NCBI GenBank assembly: GCA_003427395.1
Contig: BFEA01000313.1
Span: 59,555 to 80,746, forward strand
DNA from: Chara braunii
Lineage: Eukaryota; Streptophyta; Charophyceae; Charales; Characeae
Reading direction: 5' to 3'
DNA length: 21,192 bases
This document shows positions 1 through 8,699 of the stretch, piece by piece. Within the stretch, counting starts at the first letter, position 1. Each line of letters begins with the position of its first letter. The notes below the pieces were generated by a model, which ran no database searches, was not told where the DNA came from, and saw only the letters and a program-made list of their open reading frames with translations. Made by a program: the position numbers and the translations under genes.

Positions 1-32
1 CTTATACACATCTAGATGTGTATAAGAGACAG
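1..32. other. Tn5/Nextera mosaic-end adapter residue (assembly artefact)
   Basis: Positions 14-32 read AGATGTGTATAAGAGACAG, the complete 19-bp Tn5 mosaic end used in tagmentation libraries. Positions 1-13 (CTTATACACATCT) are the end of the same sequence in the opposite direction. Together they make a perfect palindrome over 1-26. Two mosaic ends joined head to head are a library or adapter-dimer product, not genome sequence. Genuine sequence probably starts at about 33. Confidence 0.97.
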
Positions 33-250
33 CCTTGGAGATGCGTTCGGCCGTTCGGGCCAAACGCAAACCAAAAAAAAAAAAAAAAAAAAAAAAACAC
101 AAGTTATCGAAAAAATCTGAAAAAAAAAACATGTTATGGAGAAAAACAAATTAAACTAGATTTGCCTGAGCATTACATCCGAATTCCTTACCAAATTTGA
201 AATAAAAATAAAATACATAAAATAAATACTAATAATAAAAATAAATAAAA
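33..250. repeat. A-rich dispersed repeat, relative of the 17.8-kb MITE interior
   Basis: A 25-A run lies at 73-97. The stretch from about 130 to 215 (tgttatgga..., tttgcctgag..., taccaaatttgaaataaaaataaaa) matches the interior of the MITE at about 17888-17972 (tgttatgaa..., tttgcctcag..., taccaattttaaaataaaaataaaa) in the same order and spacing. I see no terminal inverted repeat here; the left end is lost at the adapter junction. The shared family is inferred from this match alone. Confidence 0.55.
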
Positions 251-254
251 ATAA

Positions 255-621
255 AAAGTGAATTAAATTTAGTGAGTGCGCGAGCACGTTTTCGACACCA
301 CCATCTTTGGCGATTTTTCATTTGTTTTTGGCAGAGCTAAATGCCCTGAAAATTTACAGATGTGTACTTCACATAATACCAAACCCAGTAAAAAACTTTC
401 AAAAAATAATAAAATTGTTTAGACCTCGAACTAAAGTGAAAACAAAAAGTCAAAAGTGAAAAAATAAGTGGGCGAACACATTTTGACATCCCCATCTTTG
501 GCGATTTTTAATTCTTATATGGCTTAGCCAAATGGCTTGAAAATTTACAAGCATGTAGCTCACGTCATAGAGAACTCACAAAAAAAACATCAGAAAAAAA
601 TAATTATTTTTAGACTCCGAA
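255..621. repeat. Diverged tandem duplication, 191-bp period
   Basis: CATCTTTGGCGATTTTT occurs at 302-318 and again at 493-509. The flanking words agree at the same 191-bp offset: the TGAAAATTTACA block, and agacctcgaa at 421 against agactccgaa at 612. The second copy runs into repeat copy A, so this block may be its 5' part. No coding frame is evident. Confidence 0.8.
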
Positions 622-732
622 ATAATTTTGGCGGGGAACGAATGCCGTCGGGTTCAAACCCCGTACGGGACCCCGAACGTCCGTACGTACGGAGGTCTGC
701 CCAGGGACATCCGTACGTACGGGCTGGTGACC

Positions 733-771
<39 letters not shown>

Positions 772-790
772 TTATTTTTTTTTTTCTGAT
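585..790 (+). repeat. Dispersed repeat copy A with T-arm-like hairpin and (TA)n tail
   Basis: About 150 bp here (585-735) align with 6522-6673 (copy B), sharing the CCGAAATAATTT block, the CCCCGAAC block and CCGTACGTACGGGCTGG just before a (TA)n tract. The (TA)n runs 736-768 and is followed by a T-rich stretch. A hairpin at 649-663 (CGGG, 7-nt loop TTCAAAC, CCCG) resembles a tRNA T arm or Pol III B box. The 12-bp palindrome CCGTACGTACGG occurs at 681-692 and 711-722. A SINE-like origin is possible, but no A box is recognisable. Confidence 0.7.
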
Positions 791-799
791 AAGGGGTTG

Positions 800-1729
800 A
801 AAAGTTACAATACTGCACAGTTTATGCACATGGATGTTTTTGTCATGGCAGATACGTCCAAGCAAGGGTTGCACTTAACCACTTTCACGGTGACTTTTAA
901 TTATCCAGGCTCCTTAAAAAAACGGTGTCGAGCGCATCGACTCTCGCCTTTTTTACAAAGGCGAAAACCCTCCCGGCCATGTCACTCAAGAGTAAACAAA
1001 ACAAAATTGAGACAACTTAAAGACGGCGAATAAGTAATCCCACGAATCGCCGAAACAAATGTGGTTGCATCGTCCCCTTCGCCGCTCTAGCCGGGTGCTC
1101 CAACCGTACTTCTCACGGTCCCCTACGACATGATAGGTTCCCCCGAGGCACAACCTACCTTCTCCAAGGGGATGTCACCACCCTTAGGGTCATATCCCTA
1201 CCGAGCTATTGACCCATGTGAGAAAGATTTTATATGTAATCGCAGAGGTAAGTCATCTGAGGGCGTTTGCTCGTTCGTTGCAGTGTAGGTACGCGTGGTT
1301 AAAATGCCATCTGACCTCATACGTCATCCGTTTCCTAGGGCGTTGATCTCCTGGGTACGAAATGAACGTCGATCGACTAGGACGGTCACAATCGAGTGTC
1401 AAACCCACAACTCAATCCTAGTCCCTTAAATACTACCGTCTTCGCCCGCACATAACGCATATGCGTTGTATTCAAGTTTTCCTAAAAAAACGGGTTTCCG
1501 GAATGGAAAGTTGCTATTTTCTTCGAATGCAATGACACTTCAAATATAACACATATGCATTTTGTTTAAATAATACACATACGCGTTATATTTTAATTTC
1601 ACCAAGAGAAAATTGTTGTATTCAAATATAACATTTCCCCCCCTCCGCCGAAGGTTAACACATGCCCCGTTCTTGCCCTGGTGAACGGTACAGGCTCGTG
1701 CAGACCCGTAATCACAGATCACTGCTCGT

Positions 1730-1730
<1 letters not shown>
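800..1730. other. Unassigned sequence with short palindromic words
   Basis: No coding frame or known RNA is recognisable. A perfect 14-bp palindrome, AACGCATATGCGTT, lies at 1454-1467, and related words (acacatatgcatt, acacatacgcgtt) recur near 1548 and 1574. GGGTCA (1187-1192) and TGACCC (1210-1215) can pair. Otherwise I see nothing. Confidence 0.5.
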
Positions 1731-1799
<69 letters not shown>

Positions 1800-1800
1800 N

Positions 1801-1888
<88 letters not shown>
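1731..1888. repeat. (CT)n microsatellite, about 79 units, with one N
   Basis: Uninterrupted CT dinucleotides apart from a single N at 1800. The CT phase is kept across the N, so it is a single uncalled base (expected T), not a gap of unknown length. Long open frames across it (Leu-Ser or Arg-Glu repeats) are artefacts. Confidence 0.98.
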
Positions 1889-1891
<3 letters not shown>

Positions 1892-2514
1892 GCCTCCTAT
1901 GCTCTTTTTCACGCAAGAAACTGCCCTCCACGTCATCGATACACGCTGCAAGGCTCTCTCTCTTTCTCTCTTCGTGCACGAAGGCCCTTTTGACAACCAA
2001 GAAAGTGGCGCTTCCGATAACCTAGAATGTGGCGCGAGCAAGAAAGTGGAAAAATACGAAAGTCACTCACCAAGGTCTCGTTGCACTACCGTGGTCACCG
2101 AGACTTGTATTTGTTCACTTTCTAGTGGAAGATTCATTTGCATTTTTCACATTTGCTGAGGAGTGGAGCAAGGGCCCAAGTAGGGAAAAGGAATGAAACT
2201 CAACCCAGAACATGGAAAGGTACATCGCTACTTTACTTTTACCTTTTTGCCAACGCTCTGAGGCCCCAGAACTGGGCCTACTCAGTCTGGATCCGACCCC
2301 CTTGCGCAGAGGTACAACTGCAGCTTTGTCATGAAGATGACACTTCATCCACCCGGAAGAGAATATGCAATATTCGGAAGTGTTTTTTTTTTTTCTTTTT
2401 TTTACCTCACAACCGACAGCATCTGCCGTTCAATTTGTGCCGCATGTGCAAAAGAAATCTGAGGTTGCTGCTGCCACTGGAAGGTTGGCTGCTCCAGCTG
2501 CAACTGGCGCTATC
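1889..2514. other. Unassigned sequence
   Basis: Low-complexity T runs occur near 2382-2402. No gene, RNA or repeat boundary is recognised. The short frames present show no known domain. Confidence 0.4.
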
Positions 2515-2541
2515 ATGTGTATGTGTGTGTGTGTGTGTGTG
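2515..2541. repeat. (GT)n microsatellite
   Basis: GT dinucleotides with one interruption (TGTGTATGTG...), about 27 bp. Confidence 0.95.
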
Positions 2542-2623
2542 GACATGATTTGGAACAGAGTAGATAAGGGACCTGGTAAACCACTATGTAATCTGACATT
2601 ATCATCAACATACCATTGGTATT

Positions 2624-2926
2624 CCTCCTCCATCTGGAGCACATCATCCTCCAAGTGCAGCACCACCTCTTCCAGCTTTACGCCCACTTCCACCCTTTTT
2701 CCACATGCACCAACACCTCTTCCACCTTTTACCCCACTTCCATTGTTTTTCCACTTGCTCTCTTTTCTCCTCCTTGTCCGTTTTCTGTTTCATCCCATTT
2801 TTTTTGCCCCTCCCACGGATCTACCTCCTTTGTCAATCTCTGACACCTCCTCCATCTGCAGCACATCATCCTCCAGGTGCAGCATCAACTCTTCCACCTT
2901 TTCGCCCACTTCCACCCTTTTCCCAC
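2624..2926 (-). repeat. 81-bp direct duplication (222-bp spacing) with coiled-coil-like minus-strand reading
   Basis: The blocks at 2624-2704 and 2846-2926 differ at 7 of 81 positions by my count. On the minus strand each reads as an acidic, heptad-like peptide containing LHLEDDVLQMEE, so they may derive from a repeated coiled-coil exon. The DNA between is pyrimidine-rich and low in complexity, and neither frame extends into a recognisable protein. Whether this was ever coding is open. Confidence 0.6.
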
Positions 2927-2949
2927 TGCCAGGGTACAAGTCACATCGG

Positions 2950-3548
2950 TCGTGGTAAAAAAAAAAACAATAACGATGTTTAGATGAACGCAAAGGGGTA
3001 GGTAACGTTCTGGAGCACCAGTAGGCAGCAGAGTCAGAGTTGTGGAAGAACTTTGCAGCGGTTTGAAAGTCAAACACCAGGCATAGCTAGCACAAAGCAC
3101 AAACAACATGTGTCAGAGTGGACACTACATAGCACCGAGGATAAAACAGAGCACATCGCTCGAGACATGTGGGAGTTGGAAGAGGGAGACAATACGTACC
3201 ACTTAGCAAGTCGCACAACCGCTAGTTCACCGTGCGACTCAGAACCTAAAAAAGGTTAAACAGTAAGCAAGAAATGCCTGCAGTAAAAAAATCAAAGAAA
3301 GCACTTAGAAAACACATCAGCAAACACTAGAGGTGACGTGGTGTGACTCTTGAAGTTGTGTTTGGGCATTTCCATGACACATTAAATTTTGCTCTGCTGC
3401 CGGCTCCCATGGAAGCACCCAATAACTGACAACTTCCCGCAAAAGTTAGTTTGTCTGTCCAAGGAGGTTGCAGCATGATTCAGTCCATGACCAGACGCGA
3501 CAAGGCGAAGGACAAATCTGTTGCAAGAAGGTTTGTGGTTAACGAAGG

Positions 3549-3549
<1 letters not shown>
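2950..3549. other. Unassigned sequence
   Basis: No domain, RNA or repeat structure recognised in this stretch. Confidence 0.4.

Positions 3550-3584
<35 letters not shown>
3550..3584. repeat. (CT)n microsatellite
   Basis: Seventeen uninterrupted CT units. Confidence 0.97.
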
Positions 3585-3587
<3 letters not shown>

Positions 3588-3594
3588 TAGCTCA

Positions 3595-4036
3595 TGCTGG
3601 TGGTAATTCACAACACACATATAAACATACCCACCGCAGCTGATGTTGGTGGTGCAGACGCTGCACGAGGCGACATGAACAAACGTGCATGTTGTGCTGC
3701 CTCACTAGTGGCAAAACATAGACCACTGACCACACAGCAGATGGCAGAGCAGACATCAAAGAACAGGGCGTGGTGCCGTGACGGCGAGGATGTACAGAAG
3801 TGGCATGAAGAACAGGTTGTACTGGTGGTAGTTAACAATGCACATACAAACATTACCTGCACCTGCTGGTGGTGGTGCAGACGTCTACGCGAGGCGGGAG
3901 GAACAAACTTGTCCATGACAGGTAGGTTAAGTACCATGTTTATGATAGAAAAATATACTATTATTTTAGGGAAAAAAAATCAGAACAAGAAAAATAATAG
4001 AGGGCAACAAGCAAGTTAAGTACCATGTTTATGACG
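3595..4036. repeat. Diverged tandem duplication (about 229-bp period) and nested 20-bp direct repeat
   Basis: The block from 3598 (tggtggtaattcacaacac, then ggtggtgcagacg) recurs from 3827 (tggtggtagttaacaatgc, then ggtggtgcagacg). Separately, GTTAAGTACCATGTTTATGA occurs at 3927-3946 and 4016-4035, 89 bp apart. Frames crossing this block look like repeat translations, not a protein. Confidence 0.7.
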
Positions 4037-5517
4037 GTGTTCATGGCTCATGTTGAATACAATTCTCCGTCCTGCTCAGAGTCCCTGTCCCTGTCCCTGT
4101 CCTGTCTCCCAATCCGAGTCCCGAGTCCAAGTCCCGATTCCTGAGTATGCCTTATGTTCGGGGGAAAACGGTAGCAGAAAAAAAGAAATAATGACCGCAC
4201 TCAATTATATCAAAACGAATTGATTGTAATATGAATCAGCATAAGTTGAAACGATAACTGAAAGAACCTAAGCACCACATGGTAGAAATAATAACGCAAA
4301 ATCGAAGAAAAAAAAAACAACCGCCTTGGGTCGAACTCGATGAAGAAAAAAAAATCATACTGAGCTGCCAACGAAAACTTGGCTTCGGCAATAACCTCGA
4401 TGCAGTCTACAAGGTAGTCGAACTGCGCTTGTTCTGACTTGATGAGACGCGCTGCCAAACTCATCAATTCCCCTCTACTGTTGACCTAAGATTGGGCACG
4501 CACACACCTGCCTCCACACATTTTTGTCTTTTTTTATGACAGGCTACTTTGTGGATGATTTTTAGTCAGGTGCATTTATCGAAGTGTTGCATGTCCCACC
4601 CTATAGGAGGTGGTCTGGGGTACTTCTCCTCCTCGCTTGAGCACAAATCTTGAGTTTTATAAGTCGGACCGTCTCTACCAAATCGGCAAGTACCCCCCCG
4701 TAGAACGGTCCGCTCCAGGTCGATAAAATGGTCGGTTTCTAAAGAAACGAACCCTTGCCCTAGGTGCTTCCTCGAGAGAGAACGTGTCCACCGCGAGTAA
4801 AGTTTAATTGTTTTCATTTTTCTTGAGCTCAAGGTAACCTAGACGAAAGACGTTGAAGGAGATAGAGGACGAGAACCATTTTAACAGGTACAAATAAATA
4901 AGGTAATTCAAGATGCAACAAGTAGACCTCAGAGAAAGACCAAGTCGATTTAATTTTTCTTTATTTGAATCAAATTATTTTACGACACTCACCGAATTAA
5001 TCATTTTCAAAAGGCAAGTCTTTCTGACAAGCAGACAGGTGAGAGCTAGAATGAGGACAATCTTTTTTCCTTTGTCCCAAATAGGCATAAATCAATTTTT
5101 TTTGCAAACATCATTTTACCTACCTACGCAACATGCAAAAAAAAACTAGTTCAAAAGAAACCAGTGCAATCCCATAGTCAAGTCAGACCTCACCTTTCAC
5201 ATGCATGACTCACACACCCTTTCCTCTACCTTTTATTTTCAACGTTCAAAACAAACAAGGTCAAGCAAAGTGTGGTTCACACAATTGTGAAGGGGAGTCT
5301 GAGTCATTCAACCGACCTTGAGTGAAGTGGTATTGAACATGCCCTAGCTCACTCAAATCAGTCAAGTAAAAAAGTAATTATCGTCGAAGAAAACCGCAGT
5401 CCCGAGGTAAGTCTCAAGCCAACCGCTAGTCCCAATCTGTCCTTAACTCGCACGCCCTACACGCGGTAAATCCAGGAGTGAAAACGGCAAGCCGAGCACA
5501 TCCAATAAAAAATTGAC
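4037..5517. other. Unassigned sequence
   Basis: A short imperfect (CCCTGT)n-like run lies at 4080-4102. I see no conserved domain, RNA gene or terminal repeat in this 1.5-kb stretch. The minus-strand frame at 4566-4832 (88 codons) matches nothing I recognise. Confidence 0.4.
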
Positions 5518-6364
5518 CGGTCCCATATCAGTGCCAATTGGTCCTAAGTGGTCCCAGATCGTCCCACGAAACCAGCCATTGCACAGGATGGTCCCGATTA
5601 CCAAAACTGCTCACTCCGTGGGTTCCCAATAATAAGGGTCCCAAATGTCAAAACTGCAAGTGTCGTGAGTTTCAATGGTCACTACGTTGCCTGCTCATGT
5701 CCCAACTGGTCCTGCTGGCCCGCGCACTGCATCACTTGGTCCCCAAAAAAATGAATAGTATGACATGTGCGTCCCAACTGATTCATGAGTGTCGCACAAC
5801 ACAATCCACCACACCCACCACCAAGCATGCCCCAATGTTGTTGATCGCACTTGCTGCACCCGTCAAAAAAAAAATAAAAAAAAATTGTGCAGTGTAGTCG
5901 AACACCACCCTTGGAGCCAAATCCCAAGCGCACAAGATAGCCAATACCAAAACGACCCCCTTACTCAAAACTCCAAGTACCACATCATCAAACCAGTGGT
6001 ATATCACTAAAACAAAACCGCTCCTCTCCATCAAACGGGCAACATTCTCCCACCGAAAAATACTTCCGCCGTCGTACCACAAAAACGGCAGCACCTCCCC
6101 TCCAGAAGCTCCAAGTAGCTTCTCCCTCGACTCTGCAGACCTCCAACACTCCTTTCCACCATCTCATCGCTGCCTCAAACTCCTTAAGGCTAAGTACCAC
6201 ACCTCAAGGCTCACCGTATACCCCTAGCCTTATGTTATGCCAAGCCACCGCTTCAGTGTGCCTTGCTTGAGTTTAGCCCCTCTTAATATAGCCATGGACT
6301 TGGGTGCCCTCACGCCATTTTAGCCATGGGTTCGTGCATCTCAGTTCCAACTACCGAGTCAATG
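5518..6364. other. Unassigned sequence with recurring TGGTCC(C) words
   Basis: TGGTCC, TGGTCCC or GGGTCCC recurs irregularly (near 5539, 5549, 5588, 5636, 5708 and 5739), suggesting an eroded short-period repeat. Nothing else is recognised up to 6364. Confidence 0.35.
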
Positions 6365-6521
6365 CTAGGCTGTCACTTGTCACCTTCTCCTCCACCCTCT
6401 GTTGAAATTATGGAGCAAACTTCATATTGGGACCCATAACTTCTATACCCAGATCTGGTCCGCCTCGTTCAACATATATACATCTTCCTCTGCAGCCCAT
6501 GCATTCCACGATGAAGGTCAA

Positions 6522-6673
6522 AAACAAATTTTAAAAAATATAATTTTTAGGCCCCGAAATAATTTCTGGCAGGGTCCGAACCCCTTCAGGTTCAGACCCT
6601 GAACGCGACCCCGAACACCCAAACGTATAGAGGTCGACCCGGGGGTCTCCGTACGTACGGGCTGGTAACCATG

Positions 6674-6705
<32 letters not shown>
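6522..6705 (+). repeat. Dispersed repeat copy B ending in (TA)n
   Basis: It aligns with copy A (585-768) over its whole length, including the T-arm-like hairpin, here 6587-6601 (CAGG, loop TTCAGAC, CCTG; extendable to 6 bp as TTCAGG/CCTGAA), one CCGTACGTACGG palindrome at 6649-6660, and the (TA)n at 6674-6705. Relative to copy A the hairpin stem has swapped a G-C for an A-T pair. Unlike copy A, the (TA)n is then interrupted by the hammerhead module. Confidence 0.7.
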
Positions 6706-6819
6706 TCAGTCTCCTGATGAGTCGGTGAAACTCCGACGAAACAGTTTGTCACAGCCCCTCGTTTGTTGTCCTTTTCTCTCTCTCTGCCTACGGTTTACCG
6801 GACAGTTCTGTTTGTGACG
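6706..6819 (+). mobile_element. 114-bp hammerhead-bearing module inside a (TA)n tract
   Basis: This segment sits between (TA)n at 6674-6705 and a second short (TA) run at 6820-6830. In copy A the equivalent (TA)n passes directly into T-rich sequence, so copy A acts as a paralogous empty site. The module holds the hammerhead core, a CT-rich stretch (6770-6785) and the word CTGTTTGTGAC, close to CAGTTTGTCAC in the ribozyme. Penelope-like elements and SINE-like retroposons such as schistosome Sm-alpha are known carriers of type I hammerheads. That this is a Penelope pLTR fragment is inference; no reverse transcriptase is present. Confidence 0.5.
6714..6750 (+). ncRNA. Hammerhead ribozyme-like catalytic core, type I order
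   Basis: All core elements occur in order. CTGATGA (C3 to A9) lies at 6714-6720. Stem II pairs GTCGG (6721-6725) with CCGAC (6733-6737), five perfect pairs with a 7-nt loop. GAA (G12-A14) lies at 6738-6740. A 3-bp stem III, ACA (6741-6743) with TGT (6747-6749), has a GTT loop. C6750 is at the H17 cleavage position. The very short stem III is typical of minimal type I hammerheads in Penelope-like elements. I find no good stem I between 6700-6713 and 6751-6765, so self-cleavage is uncertain: either stem I has decayed or a partner strand supplies it. It may be an inactive relic. Confidence 0.7.
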
Positions 6820-6836
6820 ATATATATATATTTGTA

Positions 6837-6900
6837 ATTTTAATAAGTTTTATTTTTCTCCCGGTCCGACAAGTGGTCTTGGTTCACTCTGCTAGCCTAG
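6837..6900. mobile_element. Solo right end of the MITE family
   Basis: Read on the minus strand from 6900, it begins CTAGGCTAGCAGAGTG and continues with a CACTTG-CGGACCGGG block, then A/T-rich sequence. This matches the right terminus of the MITE at 17788-18047 position by position with scattered changes. A candidate left end (CTAGGCTGTCACTTG at 6365) lacks a matching 8-bp flank, so an intact element cannot be claimed. Confidence 0.6.
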
Positions 6901-7227
6901 GTGCATGTAGTACACATTTAAGTAAATGTTCCATGCAGTAGCATCGGGCGGTGGGGGATTGCTAAGCGGAGCTGTGTAATGTGGTGTTGGCTCCTGCTGC
7001 TAGAGCATGTTGTTGGGAACTTCATGGGGGAGTGCGCCCACCGGTGGGACGAGAGTTTCACAGGGATCATTACTTGGGCCCTCGCTACGTTGGATCCCGA
7101 TCAACCTCTATACATTGGTATTCCCTTTTCATTGAGTTTGGTGCGTCATTGACATGGGCACGACCTAGGTGCAGGATGCCATTGCCGCAAACACCAGGCA
7201 AGAAAATTGATTAGGGGTGCGAATCTC

Positions 7228-8113
7228 ATCTTACATCCAGGCAAGGTCCTCTTAACCTGACTAGGAAAGACTGATCCCAAATAATTAACTTCCATTCTTT
7301 TCTTCTCAATTAATTTCTTTAATTCCTCTCTCAACTTGGGTGCTAGTGTCATTGCCTCCTTGAAGGACAACGTCACCTCTGTTTCTTCCAACATCTTAGT
7401 AATAACATCTGCGATTATGGTTCCATCCTCCAATTCGCTCTTGAGAATAAATTTTCTCTTCTTCCCTTGTTCATTTCTCTTGGGCAAAAGTTCTGGTTCT
7501 TGATCGTCAAGGATTTCAATCAGAGTCTCCTCAGTCTTTCTTATTTTCTTCTCTTCTATCATTTGAGGCGTTAAATGTGCATGAACATTCCTCACTTCCC
7601 CAATCACTGTTTCCGGTTCCATAACGAGTTCTGATGGTTATTCACCTTCAAATGACATCATGTTAGCCGAACAAGTACGCTTGCTAGGAGAAAATACTAT
7701 TCACCCACAGAAAATCTGAGGAGCAGAATTCTCTCCTAACGAAAACCCGCCTTGAGTAATCTCATCTGTCATGTCCTCCACTAAAGAGAGAGACCTTGAG
7801 GCAGCTCAATCATGGTGAGAGAATCATCAACTTCTTGTATGAGTCCCTTGGGCAGTTCGCCTATGAAAGTGTGAACATTCACATTAGCCTTTCTCTTCTT
7901 CTTTTTCTTCATCTTTTCACCATGCTTAAGGGTAAGAAGTCTCATACCTCCAGGATGCCTGGGATCCAATTTGTTCCATGAACTGTCACAGACATGACCC
8001 ATTGCATCCTTCTTTGCCACCCCACTCGCCACGTCCTCTTCCAGTGGCTTACGGTAAGTTTTCACCACAATAACAGCAAATACCCTTACAAGGGTATCAA
8101 CCCTGTTTTTTGC
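7228..8113 (-). pseudogene. Degenerate Ty3/gypsy-like polyprotein segment (gag-protease linker)
   Basis: Two minus-strand frames form one broken reading: about 8113 to 7781, then 7786 to about 7228 in another frame. The second frame has in-frame stops TGA (7701-7703) and TAA (7638-7640). The segment SFKEAMTLAPKLREELKKL, preceded by a Lys/Glu-rich linker, resembles the stretch just before the aspartic protease in Ty3/gypsy-type polyproteins of plants and fungi. That resemblance is from memory of the family, not a search. The protease D[ST]G motif, reverse transcriptase and integrase are absent: recognisable similarity ends near 7228. The upstream frame (with LTLKHGEKMKKKKKRK) is unidentified; it is joined only by adjacency and by frames meeting end to end. 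This is an old, truncated, non-functional fragment with no LTR seen. Confidence 0.5.
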
Positions 8114-8560
8114 AAGTGACAGAAAATAAATTCGATTCGGAATTTTGAGTAGACCGCGTGAGTCGCAGCAGTCTTTTAACTGACAGTTTTGACTAGAATG
8201 TCTAGAAGTAGAGAATCCGTGGGCGCGCGGATTAAAGCCGCCACGAATGTCGGTCGCCTTGTTTTATTATTATTATTTATTTATTCTTGATTAAATTATG
8301 ATTATATTATATTTTTATTTTGACTGGTGCGGTTGAAGAGGCTTACGTGCGTGCATGGAGATCGACTTCGACAACGGCGTGACTTCTGTGTGGTAAACGG
8401 AGTATGCGAGAGGATAGAACGTGCGTCAGACCTCCTCGCGGTAGGTGAGGGAGCTTGGCGGGCGTGTGGTGTTGACGGCAAGGTGTGACCCTGGGAGGCC
8501 CAGGGGTGTGTGGCGTCGAGGGTTGGCGACGCTATGCCCCCGGCTTCATTTACCTTTTGT
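8114..8560. other. Unassigned sequence
   Basis: An A/T-rich patch (8260-8320) lies between GC-richer flanks, and a T-rich run lies at 8545-8600. No gene, RNA or terminal repeat is recognised. Confidence 0.4.
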
Positions 8561-8628
8561 TTTGTTTCGTTTTATTTTTTATTTTTCTAGTTTTACTGAT
8601 CGGTTCCAAGACCTGCGGTGAGACCGAC

Positions 8629-8687
8629 GAGTCTGGTTCAGTTGGTACACCGTTGAGCTGTTGGAAAACGGGTTCACGTTCGGACTC
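8629..8687 (+). ncRNA. tRNA-like fold with A-box; possible tRNA-derived SINE head
   Basis: TGGTTCAGTTGG at 8634-8645 fits the Pol III A box, and GTTCGGACTC at 8678-8687 is close to a B box, 32 nt further on. The segment also folds tRNA-like. GAGTC (8629-8633) pairs with GACTC (8683-8687). GGT and ACC close a D-like arm. CCGTT and AACGG close an anticodon-like arm with an oversized loop. A proper separate T arm is missing, so this is not a functional tRNA. A tRNA-derived SINE head or tRNA relic is most likely; tail and target duplication were not found. Confidence 0.35.
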
Positions 8688-8699
8688 TTGCGCATTCAG

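Noticed and set aside
787-810. CTGATAA followed by GAAAA after the (TA)n of copy A, considered as a decayed hammerhead
   Set aside because: No stem II or stem III can be formed and a core base differs; chance similarity is likely.
1070-1215. Possible tRNA-derived SINE on the minus strand (A-box-like TAGCTCGGTAGG)
   Set aside because: The expected B box is a poor match and no tail or target duplication is visible; the A-box-like word lies in a small GGGTCA/TGACCC hairpin.
1662-2159. Long open frames through the (CT)n tract on both strands
   Set aside because: They are translations of a dinucleotide repeat (Leu-Ser or Arg-Glu), with no domain outside the repeat.
7020-7125. LTR and primer-binding-site-like sequence (ATTGGTATTCC near 7113)
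   Set aside because: Only part of the initiator-Met tRNA primer-site pattern is present, it lies on the strand opposite to the gypsy relic, and no second LTR exists.
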